This document shows positions 1 through 11,581 of a stretch of DNA of 64,000 bases, piece after piece. The DNA comes from Turritopsis dohrnii. Lineage: Eukaryota; Cnidaria; Hydrozoa; Anthoathecata; Oceaniidae. The notes beneath the pieces are model-generated. The model was given only the letters and a program-made list of their open reading frames with translations, did no database searches and had not been told where the DNA came from. How positions within the stretch are numbered: position 1 is the first letter of the stretch; the number at the start of each line of letters is the position of its first letter. The translations under genes and the position numbers were made by a program. The stretch lies in NCBI GenBank assembly GCA_027922465.2, contig BQMF02000272.1, positions 556,530 to 620,529 of the forward strand, written 5' to 3'.

Positions 1-3000
1 CTAGAAGTAGTAAAACTGTCGAAACAACAATCAATAATTTGCCAGGAACGACGCCGAATTCACACGCGTCTCCTTTTAGTGTCCACTCATTTAATATACA
101 GTCACGCAAGTCCACATTCATTAACTGATCGGTGCGATTTACTAAGCTGGTAGTCATGGTACCGTTAATACTACTCGTCAGGTTGTGCGGACTTTCCAGC
201 TTACGAATGCACTGACACGTTTGGTTGACGAACGTACCAGGTAGTTTGGCGTACTCCACTAAAACTTTACAGGTATATACCACACCATAACCAACCAGTA
301 CTAATGGTGAAACAACTATAAATATTTCTAATGTGAACTGAGTTAAGTAATGAATATATTTCGAAATGTTGAAAGCCACGAAGAACATGAGAAGAAACAT
401 CGTCCATATGCCAATCCACAGTCGGAAAGGTAAGTAATCTATTGAGAACTGGTCTGATAGGTTGTAGATGAAACCATCGTATAATGCTACTGGCATCGTA
501 AAACTCATTATTAACAACGGCTGGCCAGCAAGCAATGCAAATGGTATACCAGTTATGACTAAGGATAATAAATGTTCTCTCATGCCCTATAACAAGAAAA
601 GAAATCATTTAGTAGTGGAAGTATCTCTTGACCGTTAATGATGGAAATACAGTTGCCCCACGCTAACTAGACATCGCCGGGGGCCCGGGAAAAATGTCGA
701 GTTAGGCGGGGGTCGAGTTAGAGGGAAATTTTTTGAATGAAATAACCACCCCTATCACCCCTATTATTTTAGGTTCGGACAGTACCTAGAAGAATTAAAA
801 TAGGAAAAAAACTAATATATTTCTTAATTTAGTGTATATTTTTATCATAAAAAAAAGTTTCCAAAAATTGAAGTTCATTGATTGCCTGATACTGCTGTCT
901 AAGAATATTTATATCCTGCTTTGCCAACTAAGGGAAGTGTACATTCGACCTACATCCCTTCCCCATCTCCAAAATTCACAGGATTTTGATTGACGGTGAC
1001 AGAACATGAGCTCAAAACGATAGTTAAGGAAATAACAACAATTAAAATTTCGAAACTTCAACTTTGAATGTCAAAACATCTTCATTGTAACAACAAACTT
1101 ACAAGATGATTGCCGGTAACTTCTTTTTCATATACACCGACGGTGGAGATAATAGCTAACAGAGAAAAGTACATGAGAAACACTGTTCCCAAACATTTCA
1201 AATTGATGCCATCTTTGATGTCGCGTGTGCGATTCTTCCAATTCTTAACATCATGAATCAAACCACTGAAGCATCTTGTAGATTTTATCATTAAGTTCAA
1301 GCCATCATTTTCCAGCGATGAAGATTTGTCAGAATTCCCGCTGCCATTTTGTTCTTGGAAGTTTGCATGCTCAGCAGTTTTGTTTTCGACAGTTTGGCGT
1401 CGAGACAATTTGGTTACACCATTCGTCGGTGGGTCGATACGTATTGATGGATCCCACTCTCCAGGTGGCAGAACAACAACCTGCGAAGGAAAGGAAATAT
1501 CAGTACGAATGAGAAAGGGTGGAGTTTTCACATGTTCAACTGTAAGAAAGTCTTCTACTAGAAAGTCATTTGTAGTGATTAAAAACAGATTAAACATCAC
1601 AAAAGAAACTTGAAGATTTTTAACACTACTCTTCAGTTTTGATTGAAATTCTTAATTTTTTGAAATTCTTAATTTTTTGAAATTCTTATATTTTTTCTTC
1701 TTGAAAAAACTGTTTCCTTCAAAAACTCTTTGCTGTAAGAAACACGAAGGCTAGCAAGCTTGCACATAAATTTCCAGATCATAGTTGAATGAATGGATAA
1801 AACGTCCCCTTGGAATTTAAAAAAATTTACGACAAAGCAACACAAGGATTCATCTTTTTCATGGGCTTTGTGAAGATTTGCTAGAAGTCAAAACAAGCCA
1901 GCCATACCTGTTCTAAGAACTCATCAATACCAGCAATCAGGTCTTCCCTAGACTTTGCTTTGTAAGCAACATCATGAAAGACCTACAAAAATTCAAAAGC
2001 AACCCTTGTTAGATATGTCACTGATATCCATACTGATTTTCTGTATGATCTGTTTTTGTTCTCAGCAACTTACAATGTGACCAACATCCGCATACTCAAG
2101 AAGGTGTATGATGCCTTCATGTACTCGGCGTATAGTGGACAGTTTCCTCTCTGGAGGACAACTCATCTGAGAAATCTTTCTATCTCTTGGCATTGTTTCA
2201 AATTGAAGTATGACAAATTTGAATAGTATTCGCTGAAAGTCCCTTACAACAGTTGACTGACAACAAAATACAGTTCTTAAACAACACAATATGAAAGCCA
2301 CACACTATTTCAATAAACTTCATGTTAAAAGAAAATTATCTGAAAGAATTGCTGTTAAACATGAAATATTTATTATCTCTATGTTCAGATAAAAACAAGA
2401 GATTAAGAAAAAAGGACATTTTTAAACAAATAAAAATGAAAGGAATATTTGTAGCAATGTAAGCAAAACATTTTAGTTCTTAAACAGAGTACAAAAGTTT
2501 ATTGTAAAACAAAAAAAACCTTACATCAAATTCCATAATGTATGAAGCTTGGACTCATAAGCAGAAGAGAAGTTAAAACAAAGCCCTGCCCTTCATTTAT
2601 AGCTGACCTGGTAAAAAGTAAAAGACTTACTTCATCAGCCATCAAAGTTGAAATAGCACGTCCAATTTCATGATATCTGCCAGGAGTCACACCAGGTCCA
2701 AGCATGATAAACAGAAACCGGGTTGGTATGGGAACTTCAGTTAAATCACCAATTACAGCACTTGTAGCTAGCCTCACAAAAGCTGTTATAGGTTTTTCTA
2801 AAAAGTCTACTTCACCAACTAATATATTAGATGCTTCCGAATTAGGAGGTAACTTTTTCCAAAAACCTGGTGTCTAAAATAGAAAAAAACAAAACATTTT
2901 CAATGAACTGAGACAAAATTGGAGCTTCTTTACTAAAAACCTAACGTATTTTGGATGGTCATTATAAAGAATTTGTACCTTATCATTCCCTTCATCGTCA

Positions 3001-6000
3001 ACAGATGCAACTGGTGGATATACTAAATGACCCTGTGCTGAAGTTGAACGTTCAAAACTTGGATGTGGATTCACTGTTGCTGATGTGGGAAATGCTGGTT
3101 GAGAATAGTTACGAAACAATTTAATATTTCCATCTGAGGAAGGAGTCTGATTGGTTTTGGTTGAGTTTTCAACATTTAAAAATCCATTCAATGCATTATG
3201 ACTTTCCTTACTTAACTTGCCATTAGATAAGCCAACTGCATTTATCATGTTCGAGGACTTACGATTACTAATTATATTACTCAAATTTCTACGAAATCCT
3301 GTACTTCTGTGATGACGATGTTTCCGTAACAAAGTGTCTCTAACTTTAACACGGAAAATTTCCTCAAGTTTATTACAGGAAATCAAATTATTAATCACCA
3401 AATCTAGAGGAAAGGATATAAAACAAAGTTTTATCTTAAAAAATGTCAATCACTTCAAGCAGCAGGAATGGCTCAGTTTCATAGCTGTTACAAAAAATGT
3501 AAAGGAAATTGGAAGCATAAGTACACTTCATATCAAATAATTGAAGAAATACAAACCTGCAACATCTGACAGTGTGCTTGCATCCATGTCTAACATGACT
3601 GTTCCTGCCATTAGTGAGCTACGAAGCTCCAATAAACTGTACAGAGACAGTGTTGCTACATGTGGTTTGCTCCAACGATCTCCTCCCTCTTCCACATCTT
3701 CTTCATACTTATACCTTGAGAAAGATGACAAAAGGTTAATTTGGTTGGTTTGGAATAAATGACTTTAAAAATGAGAAACCTGCGAAACAAGAACATGAAC
3801 ACACCATCGAGCTGTCTCCTTCCATTCAACGTTGCCATCCAAATAAACAAATAGTTCTTCTAATTCTGTAAATAAATGTGGATTTTCTTGTACAATTTCT
3901 TCTTCTTCATTGCCCAAAATAAACTTTACACGTTCAGAAGCAGGAGCCGGTGCAGCATCCACTATACAGAAAAATGAATAACAAAATAAATAGCCAATAG
4001 TAGGTCTATGTCAAAATATTCTCCTTCAGAAAATAAAAAAATAATATATATTGGATCCATGGAAATTTTTTACCTCTCTGAACAAAATGCATTTTAAAAT
4101 CATCTGTTTAACAGTATAAAGAAAAGCAAAAGGCATTTGAAATTATTGATGTGTGATATAGTAGGCCAGAAATGATGAATATTCAACAATTTTGAACAAT
4201 TACTTCATTAGAGAAAGGGAAATGAGTCATCCACTCAGGAAAACCATTTGTCAAAATGTAATGCCAAGTGAAGATAGAAACCTCAGGGAAAGTGAAGGAC
4301 CATCAAAACAAAATAAATGATGAGCATGTTTCCATTTACAATTTCTGAACTTACTCGATGGGAATAAATGTATGGCATGAAATGGTATAACATTTCTTCT
4401 GAGGACACGTACAACAATATGGGTTTGCAAGAACTATACACTAAACTTTTTTTCATTCAATCTGAAATGTGTTTTTTTTTTGCTTAGTAATTACTCTTAT
4501 TATTTTCAATCATGAGGAGGGTTAATATAACCGTCTGCTTGATACTGTCACGTTTCATGACTGAAATTAATTAATTGATACATGACCTTTTTGATTAGTT
4601 GCAGTATGCTGCTGATTTTAATTAGATAAAATAATTAAAACATGCTTTCCCATGTTTGAATGGTCTGAGGATTTTTATGAGACAGTAAAACAAGATCTTA
4701 TTATTTGACTTCATATCATCAGGGCATTAAATGTGGTTGCTTTATAAAATTATGTGGGTTTCTAAAAAAAGAATAAAAAGTCAAGAATAGCGTATATAAG
4801 GAAACTTTCATGCAACTCACCAGTGTCATGCTTTTGAAGTTGCATCTGAGTCATTCTAAGTATTGTACAACTTATTAAATCAAAAGACTACCTAGTCAAC
4901 TGTTATCTTTTCATGAACATCTTGTCTATATGAACCACCATTATATATTTTTGTGATGTTACACTATTATTCAATAATTCAGATGCTAACAATACTACTA
5001 GTGGTAGGCATCTCATGAAAAAAACAGAAGTTTGACATGAACATTTTAAAAAAATACAGAATTTATCTACACAATAGGAAACCAGCTCATAGCCAGATCT
5101 ACTAAAACTAAATGTGATTGTATGAAATTGTAACCCTTTCAAACTTAAACTTAAACTTGCCATTCAAAACCAATATATATATATACCATTCGGGTGAATT
5201 GTGAAAATAAGAATATTCAGAAATTTTTCATATTTCAAAACACATGAAAATTATCAATAAAATTTTGCTAGGTTACTTTTGAATGTCATATGTTTTTTCT
5301 ACCATTTTGAATAACTAATCCGTTCAAAAAGACTTGAATTAATTTTGGCTTCTCATTTCCCGGCTACTTCACTCACACTGAAACTTCTTCTTGTGCGAAG
5401 TTGCCTGTCAAGACAAGTGCAGATGAAGAAGTTGATGATGATCTTATTTATACTGATCTTTAAAATAAAAATAAAAAATCATTGGACAAATACAAAAATA
5501 AAGTAATTAGTTAGGTTTTATATTTATTAATCTTTTACAAAATACAACTAAAACTTAATAATTCGGTGTACATTAAAACATCTTTACTAGACAGAAATAT
5601 CACGCAGAGGCTTTCTCTTATAATATATTAGAATGAAATCATGAAATTATGGAAGAATAAACATGTGCAAAAAAACAACAACAAACATTGTACAAAACCT
5701 ATAACCTCATTTTAGTTTGGAGAATAGCATTTTCACTTGGGTCAATTGACCATGTTCCTTGAAATGAATTCCGAATATTTACGCTATGAAAAATCTACCA
5801 CATTTTTTAATGTGCAAATCATTATCTAAAACTTTACATTATGTATCTTGCACATACCAGTTCTTCATTTAGTCCAGTGATTATGCAAGACTTCTATAAT
5901 TTTTTTATACTCCAAATGAGCTATGCCTAATTTCCTGGTTGTGAAATAACTTTCTAATTCTGTATGACTCTTGATTTTAATTTTTCTTTTATTCACACAC

Positions 6001-8941
6001 CCTTCTGTATTTTTTACATGCAGAATGATAAAGCAATTGGCTACCAGAACATCATCAAGAGTACTGTTATACTGCTAAGAATTTTAAAATTCCTATATTT
6101 TGCAACATTAAAGATTTAGTTGTGTTTTGAAAATCCATTATTAATGCATAAATACAGGAAATGAAGATAATATGAAATATCATTGATTCTTTCGAAATCT
6201 TTGTTAATACATTAAAGCCAAAAGACAAGATATGCTGTTTAAAAATTTAACTTTTTAGCTTTCATTTGAAAAAAATCAACCAAATGTTATGCAGGTTTAC
6301 ACATTATATGACTGAGATGTTAACATGTAGTAGAGATGGAAACACATATATCATGTGAACAGTTTTGCCAACAAATGCTGCACATACTTTCTTTATACTT
6401 AGTATGATCTCCCATGCTTATTGAAAAAGAAAATTCATAAAACCTGAAAATAATCAAAAAAATTTTTTTTATTTTTATTTATTTATTTTTATTTCTTTTA
6501 TCTACTTTTAATGCCGAATCATACCAACACAATCAAAATGGTGAATTTGAGCTGTAATTTTTATCAAAAAATGCATTAAAATGTTAGCAACAATATAGTA
6601 TATAGTATATAGCATAAGTTTTGGGCTAATTCATTTCACAATTCATGGATAATATTTCAAACCATAAAATACACCAATTTTTGAACATATAAAGTACATA
6701 ATAATTTTACCAATGCAAAATTTGCCAAAAGTACACAAATTTCACTGTGTGGTTCAAAATAATAACTATTTTCTAATTAAAGTAACCTCTAGTGGAAACA
6801 TTCTGCAGCTATCACATGATCAAATGCATTAATGAAACTAATACTGAAACAAAATGTATTATATACTTATAAAAGGATGAAAAGAAGAAAACTTTTTTTC
6901 ATTAGAACTTCACAGATTCATCCGAATGGATATATATATAATATATAATAAAAACAATTAAAAACAACAGCTTCTTCTTCAACAAATTTTCGACATCTTA
7001 CGTGCCTTCATCAGGTTACAATCATATATATATTACAATCATATATATTCATTATATATATATATATATAATAAATATATAATTGATATTAAACTCTCAG
7101 AACCACCAACTCAAGAAGAGGTCTTTTGAAGTGGACAAACTTTAAATTTTTATTGGTAGATATCTATTACATCATTAAAATATGGATTTTTCAAATTTAT
7201 CTTTAGTGAAAACAGAACCCTAAATTAATAATTGTAAACTGGCTAGTGACAAACAAAGACAATGCTTCACTGCCAGATGTCAATCTCTTAATATGTAAAT
7301 GATGATAATCAAAACAAACAATGAAATGACACTCCATTAGCTCTTAAATATTGTTTTGAAAACAAACCAATGACCAAAAACATTCATTTCTCTGTAGAAA
7401 TTTAAAATTGTGACAAAAACATAAACGTCGAAAAAGATAGATACAGATTAATGAATTCCTGGCTGTAACTACAAATATCAAAAATTATATTTACTTTTTC
7501 TTATTTGTGCATTTTCTTTTTATATACTTAATACATTTATTATGTACTACAAAATAGTGAAGTAAATAATACGCATATGTACTTTCCTTAAATGCTTTTT
7601 ATAAATAGATGTACGACCAAGGATGAAATTTACCGACAATGAATTTCATATTGATGTTTATAATGACCCAAATTGTGAAAGCCCAAAAGGTTAGCATACT
7701 GTCATATATACTAACATTGTTGAGATATTACTGTATGCATGTATTCTCTGATTTTCTAGGATGGAATGGAATTTAAAGTTCATTGCATTGCTGTATATAC
7801 TATTTAACTTTAAAATATGTGAAGAAGAATTAAGGAAAAATGGATTCTTGACAGCTTACGCTAGATATGTATTGTTTTCTATAAGAGATAAATTAATTGT
7901 CTTATTATTTTTTAAAAAATTACATAAATCTTTTTCAATTCTGAGATGTATATATGTCAGAAGCTAACATGTCAATTAAATATGTCAACAATAATAGTAA
8001 AAAAATTACACTTAGAAGATAAATAGAACTATATGAAGATTACTGGAGGTGCAAAATTACAAATTTGCACAAAAAATATTGACCTTTTTTTTAAATAATC
8101 CAAAAAGCCTTACCACAACCCTAACATCTTACACGACAAACCTTGCATACAGAATCTCTATGTGAGTTAAAAAAGTAGATCAACCCTACTATAAAAATTC
8201 CTATGAATGAAATTTTCTCATGTGCATAGTCCTTTCTTTTTTTTCTGTCAAAAAATAAAAGGGATACATATACATCGTAGAAGTGGCAATACCACACAGT
8301 GTATCATAACCTATTTTTTCAGATACCAAAAATCATTTAAATTTTTAAAATAGAACTCGCTATAATATGCGGAAATGAAAGAAATGTGTTTATTTTCGTT
8401 GGGGAAATTAAAGATGTTCAAAACATTTTGTCGGAAAATTTTATTTTGTCTGTTTCCGCCATCTTGAATATGCTCGTGAGTTTCTGCCTGTTTCATTGGT
8501 TAAAATAAATCAAAACTAGTTTTAATTGGTCTAAAAAGCATGCTAGACTTTGAACATACACAATCACAAGCGAGCCGGTGTTTCGATAGTGAAATTTTTT
8601 TACGTACCTTCAAATTCTGCTTCTGAAGCGGAATCTTCGACGAAATTTGCCTTCTTTTTACCATTTTCCCAGTGAAACGCCTTTGGAGGTTGCTTTAAGG
8701 AAAATTTCGGAAGTTTAGAACCTTTTCGCAATGATTTCTCAGCTGGTCTATGATGCAACCCAATGTACACCTGTCTGTGATCTATAAAAAGATGAGAAAT
8801 TTTTAAAATACAAATTGATTATACCTGTGGAATTAAGTGCATCTTACTTTCCTTACCTATGAAATCTTTCTCTGCGTAGCTTGGATTAAACTCTTCCGTA
8901 TAATCTAAAATTGGTAAATCCCCAACCACTCCTTCTGACAT
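1..8941 (-). CDS. SLC4A: SLC4-family sodium/bicarbonate cotransporter, NBCn/NDCBE-like, 5' part (runs off left edge)
   Basis: Plasma-membrane transporter that moves bicarbonate with sodium and regulates cell pH (family knowledge). Exons by GT/AG sites and phase: 8857-8941 (ATG at 8941), 8608-8781, 3805-3961, 3557-3714, 2979-3403, 2631-2873, 1908-1982, 1103-1480, and 586 to beyond position 1; 760 codons are in the window. The cytosolic domain carries family words: [67 protein letters not shown] and [12 protein letters not shown]. That set points to the sodium-coupled branch rather than to anion exchangers. Membrane segments begin in exon 8 ([20 protein letters not shown]) and continue in exon 9 ([20 protein letters not shown]). 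A cysteine-rich loop with three N-glycosylation sequons (NQT, NGT, NRT) follows, as in the large extracellular loop of this family. Orthology to A7, A8 or A10 cannot be settled here. Intron 2 is 4.6 kb; the other introns are short. Confidence 0.93.
2074..2166 (-). other. Candidate phase-0 cassette exon in the SLC4 gene
   Basis: A 93-nt block lies in the 648-nt intron between the exons ending at 2631 and starting at 1982. It has an acceptor (TTTCTCAG) before 2166 and a strong donor (GTAAGT) after 2074, and is open for exactly 31 codons, starting [10 protein letters not shown] and ending EYADVGHI. Both neighbouring junctions are phase 0, so inclusion would keep the frame and insert 31 residues between TLMADE and VFHDVAYK. 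Vertebrate family members that I can recall have no insert there. The open frame continues upstream through an in-frame ATG (MPRDRK), so it could instead be an alternative first exon of an N-terminally short isoform, or chance. Confidence 0.4.
3962..8607 (-). other. Large intron 2 of the SLC4 gene, no gene seen
   Basis: This 4.6-kb stretch separates the exon with [10 protein letters not shown] from the exon with SERVKFILG. It is very AT-rich with many stops in all frames. Short open stretches on both strands have no recognisable family words and no splice context matching the gene. It contains AT-only microsatellite DNA around 6455-6500 and 6930-7080. I see no coding or RNA gene. Confidence 0.7.
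7019..7080. repeat. TA-rich microsatellite
   Basis: Nearly pure alternating TA runs, with the word TTACAATCATATATAT repeated beside them. Simple sequence inside SLC4 intron 2; no function inferred. Confidence 0.8.
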
Positions 8942-10136
8942 CGTATAAAGTACAACTTTTTTTTACCTCAACTACAGTTGTGTAAGTTAAATAATATCCA
9001 ATTCTGCAAAGTCATAAAAGAACCATACAAAATTCACTATGTGGTGAGATGGATGGATAATCCTCATGGTACAATGACAAGATTTAACAAGACTAGGGAC
9101 GATAAGATTTTATACATCATTTCTTCAGCCTGACTAAAACAGCTAGTCGTATTCTTGTGATGAAACTGCAAAACAATAATTCCTCGGTACACGAAATCAT
9201 AACAAAGTTTTTATGGACGGGGGCAACAAACATGTTAGTGAACGAATAATTCAGTTAGTATCGCTGTAGAACATGACAATATTATATTATAATACTTCCA
9301 TAGAAAAAATGTTAAGTTTTTAGCATAGTAATACAACAGGGCTCAATTCAGTTCTTATCTAAAGCCAAAGTCGGGGAAAGTATATAAAAAATCTCGGTTC
9401 GGTGAAGCATTTACATTCCGATTCTCAGGAGATTCCATACATACCGAGCATTTATTTACATAAATCATTTTGACTTGCAACATTTGTTTTAAACATCAAT
9501 TCGGTAAAAGAAAACACAAAGAAACACAGACAGGGCACTCAAATTAACGTCTGCGTTTTTTTGAACTGCGTCTTTCAGAGTCGAGTTCCAGAGACTTCTG
9601 TAATCACTTTTTGAAAACATACGAGAGCCTTGCTTTACTGAAAAGCCAATCATCGCAAATAATAAGAGAAATCTACATCCTTGGCATCTCTAAATCAGGT
9701 TTGCAATGCAATTTCAAGAGTAAGAAATTCTTGACGAAATTTTAGCTATTGATGTCCTGTCGGGATCTGAATTTTTTTATCAATAAGAAAGCCTATCCCT
9801 TGCAAAATCTTGTGAAATGTTGTTCAACTCGCCGCAAACAGTCCTCCGGCAAATAAAGCAAGACGTAATAACCCAACAGAACTTCTCAAGTCAAATCTCG
9901 AAAATTGAACTTTATGCTCATAAGAGCCATCCACACATGCTTCCGTGGCAGTAGAACCACACAGAACTTTTCAACGGCGATGTATGATGTCAGTGTCACA
10001 GAGGCATTGACAAATATTTGCCAATGATTTCTTTTACATCACTATTTATTTCATATTTACGTAATAAAAAAAATTTAGGATCTGATATACACTTGTATTT
10101 ATATATATTTTTAATGGTAATAAAAAAAAATGCAGA

Positions 10137-10186
<50 letters not shown>

Positions 10187-11581
10187 ACTTCTCAAGTCAT
10201 TTGGTTTCACTCAGGACATCGGCGGCATGTTGATTGTAGCCGTAAAGAGTGGCCGCACGTGTTGAACTCATGTTGAAATTATAAAAAGGATATCAAGAAG
10301 TTCATAAAATGTTTACTACATTAAAAACAAATTGCAACAAAAAGACAACTTACAAATGAACATAAAGGTTAAATGATTCCAACTTGTTTACAGTAAAAGG
10401 TTTAAATTCAAATATAAACTTCCAATTCGACTGACAGAAAAGATCAACAATGCAATATAATCTTGAAAAGATCGAAGATGGATACTTTAAAAGAAACGTT
10501 TGATATACTTCATTGAAAGTACAAATAACAACAAACGAGAATCTTAACCAATTTCCTGTGTACAACTTTTGTTTATCGTTAAAAAACTCTGCTGACAATT
10601 AACGAATTGCGTAATATTATTCGAAAGCTGTGTTGGCTGAATAATTCTTTGTGATGTAACTGATGACGGTTACTGGTATCAAAATATCGAGTTCGCTCTT
10701 GATGAATGAGTTTATAAGATTTGAGTATACACAGAAATACAATGCGGAGTCACTACTTTCGGATTAATTACAAAGAAATGACGGCAAGAAAGAAAATTAT
10801 TGTTGAATGACGGATTTTCTGCATCATCATCGTTTATATCGAAAGTGATAACTACAAATATTCGCACCCTTGAATCTACGCAAACATTGTGACTAAATGT
10901 TTGTAAAATCTGAAAATAAAGTAATTAAAAAAAATAAACTATGATAATTTACATGGAGGGGACATAAATACATAAATGTAATTCAGTCAGAGATACGCTC
11001 CAACAGCAGTCGAACGCTTCATCCAAGCCTGTCTAGTTGAAATCGTATTTCGGTCTGCACACAAATTGAATAATATTAAAAGATATGATCTCTATTCCAT
11101 AAAATTAGTTTGACGAAAAATTTTAAAAAATTTAATGAAAAAAAAAGATAGAAAATATATGAGGAAATAGAGTCGATCATGCCGTTGTAATTCATATTGT
11201 GAGGATTTCGGTTTTACATTAAGTGAACACTTGAAACAGTGAATATAAAAAATCCCGAAAATATAATTTAGCGCTCTTGTGTAAACATGTCGAAAAACGT
11301 GCCAAAAATACTCGTGAGAAAATGCCGAACAATTTCGGTATGATGTCCACACTTGGATCATCATAAAGATCTGATCCTTTCTATGGTTTCATTCGACACA
11401 AGCATCAGATAACGGTAGAACATCATGCGAACAGTGACATTGGTTGACGGCAAATTTCTTCTTCATGACGACTTCTAGAATAAACAAAATCTCATATCTT
11501 TCCATCAAATTTCAATTATTACGTTGATCAAGTGATCTTTCAATGGCTGCGACAAATAGTTACCTCCTACCATGTGGTGTA
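8942..11581. other. Intergenic region between SLC4 start and ANKS1 stop
   Basis: The 2.6 kb upstream of the SLC4 start codon and downstream of the ANKS1 stop. It should hold the SLC4 promoter and 5' UTR and the ANKS1 3' UTR, but I cannot place a TATA box or transcription start. ATTAAA on the minus strand (11136-11131) could serve as an ANKS1 polyadenylation signal about 450 bp after the stop; this is weak. The only structured item is the retrocopy at 9894-10186. Open frames at 10350-10598 and 11092-11364 (minus) look like chance. Confidence 0.6.
9894..10186 (+). mobile_element. Poly(A)-tailed retrocopy or SINE-like insert with 13-bp target duplication
   Basis: The insert ends in an uninterrupted run of about 45 A (10139-10183). 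An AATAAA word sits roughly 15-20 bases before the run, as in a polyadenylated transcript. The same 13-base word, ACTTCTCAAGTCA, occurs immediately before (9881-9893) and just after (10187-10199) the insert, which is the mark of LINE-type target-primed insertion. The body is about 245 bp, so it would be a 5'-truncated cDNA. Its beginning can be read ISKIELYAHKSHPHMLPWQ then stop, possibly the C-terminus of the source gene; I do not recognise it. A SINE is the alternative, but no tRNA-like promoter boxes were seen. Confidence 0.75.

Noticed and set aside
661..735. GC-rich patch with two GTCGAGTTAG words in the SLC4 intron
   Set aside because: Probably a decayed repeat fragment; no inverted ends, duplication or coding signal found.
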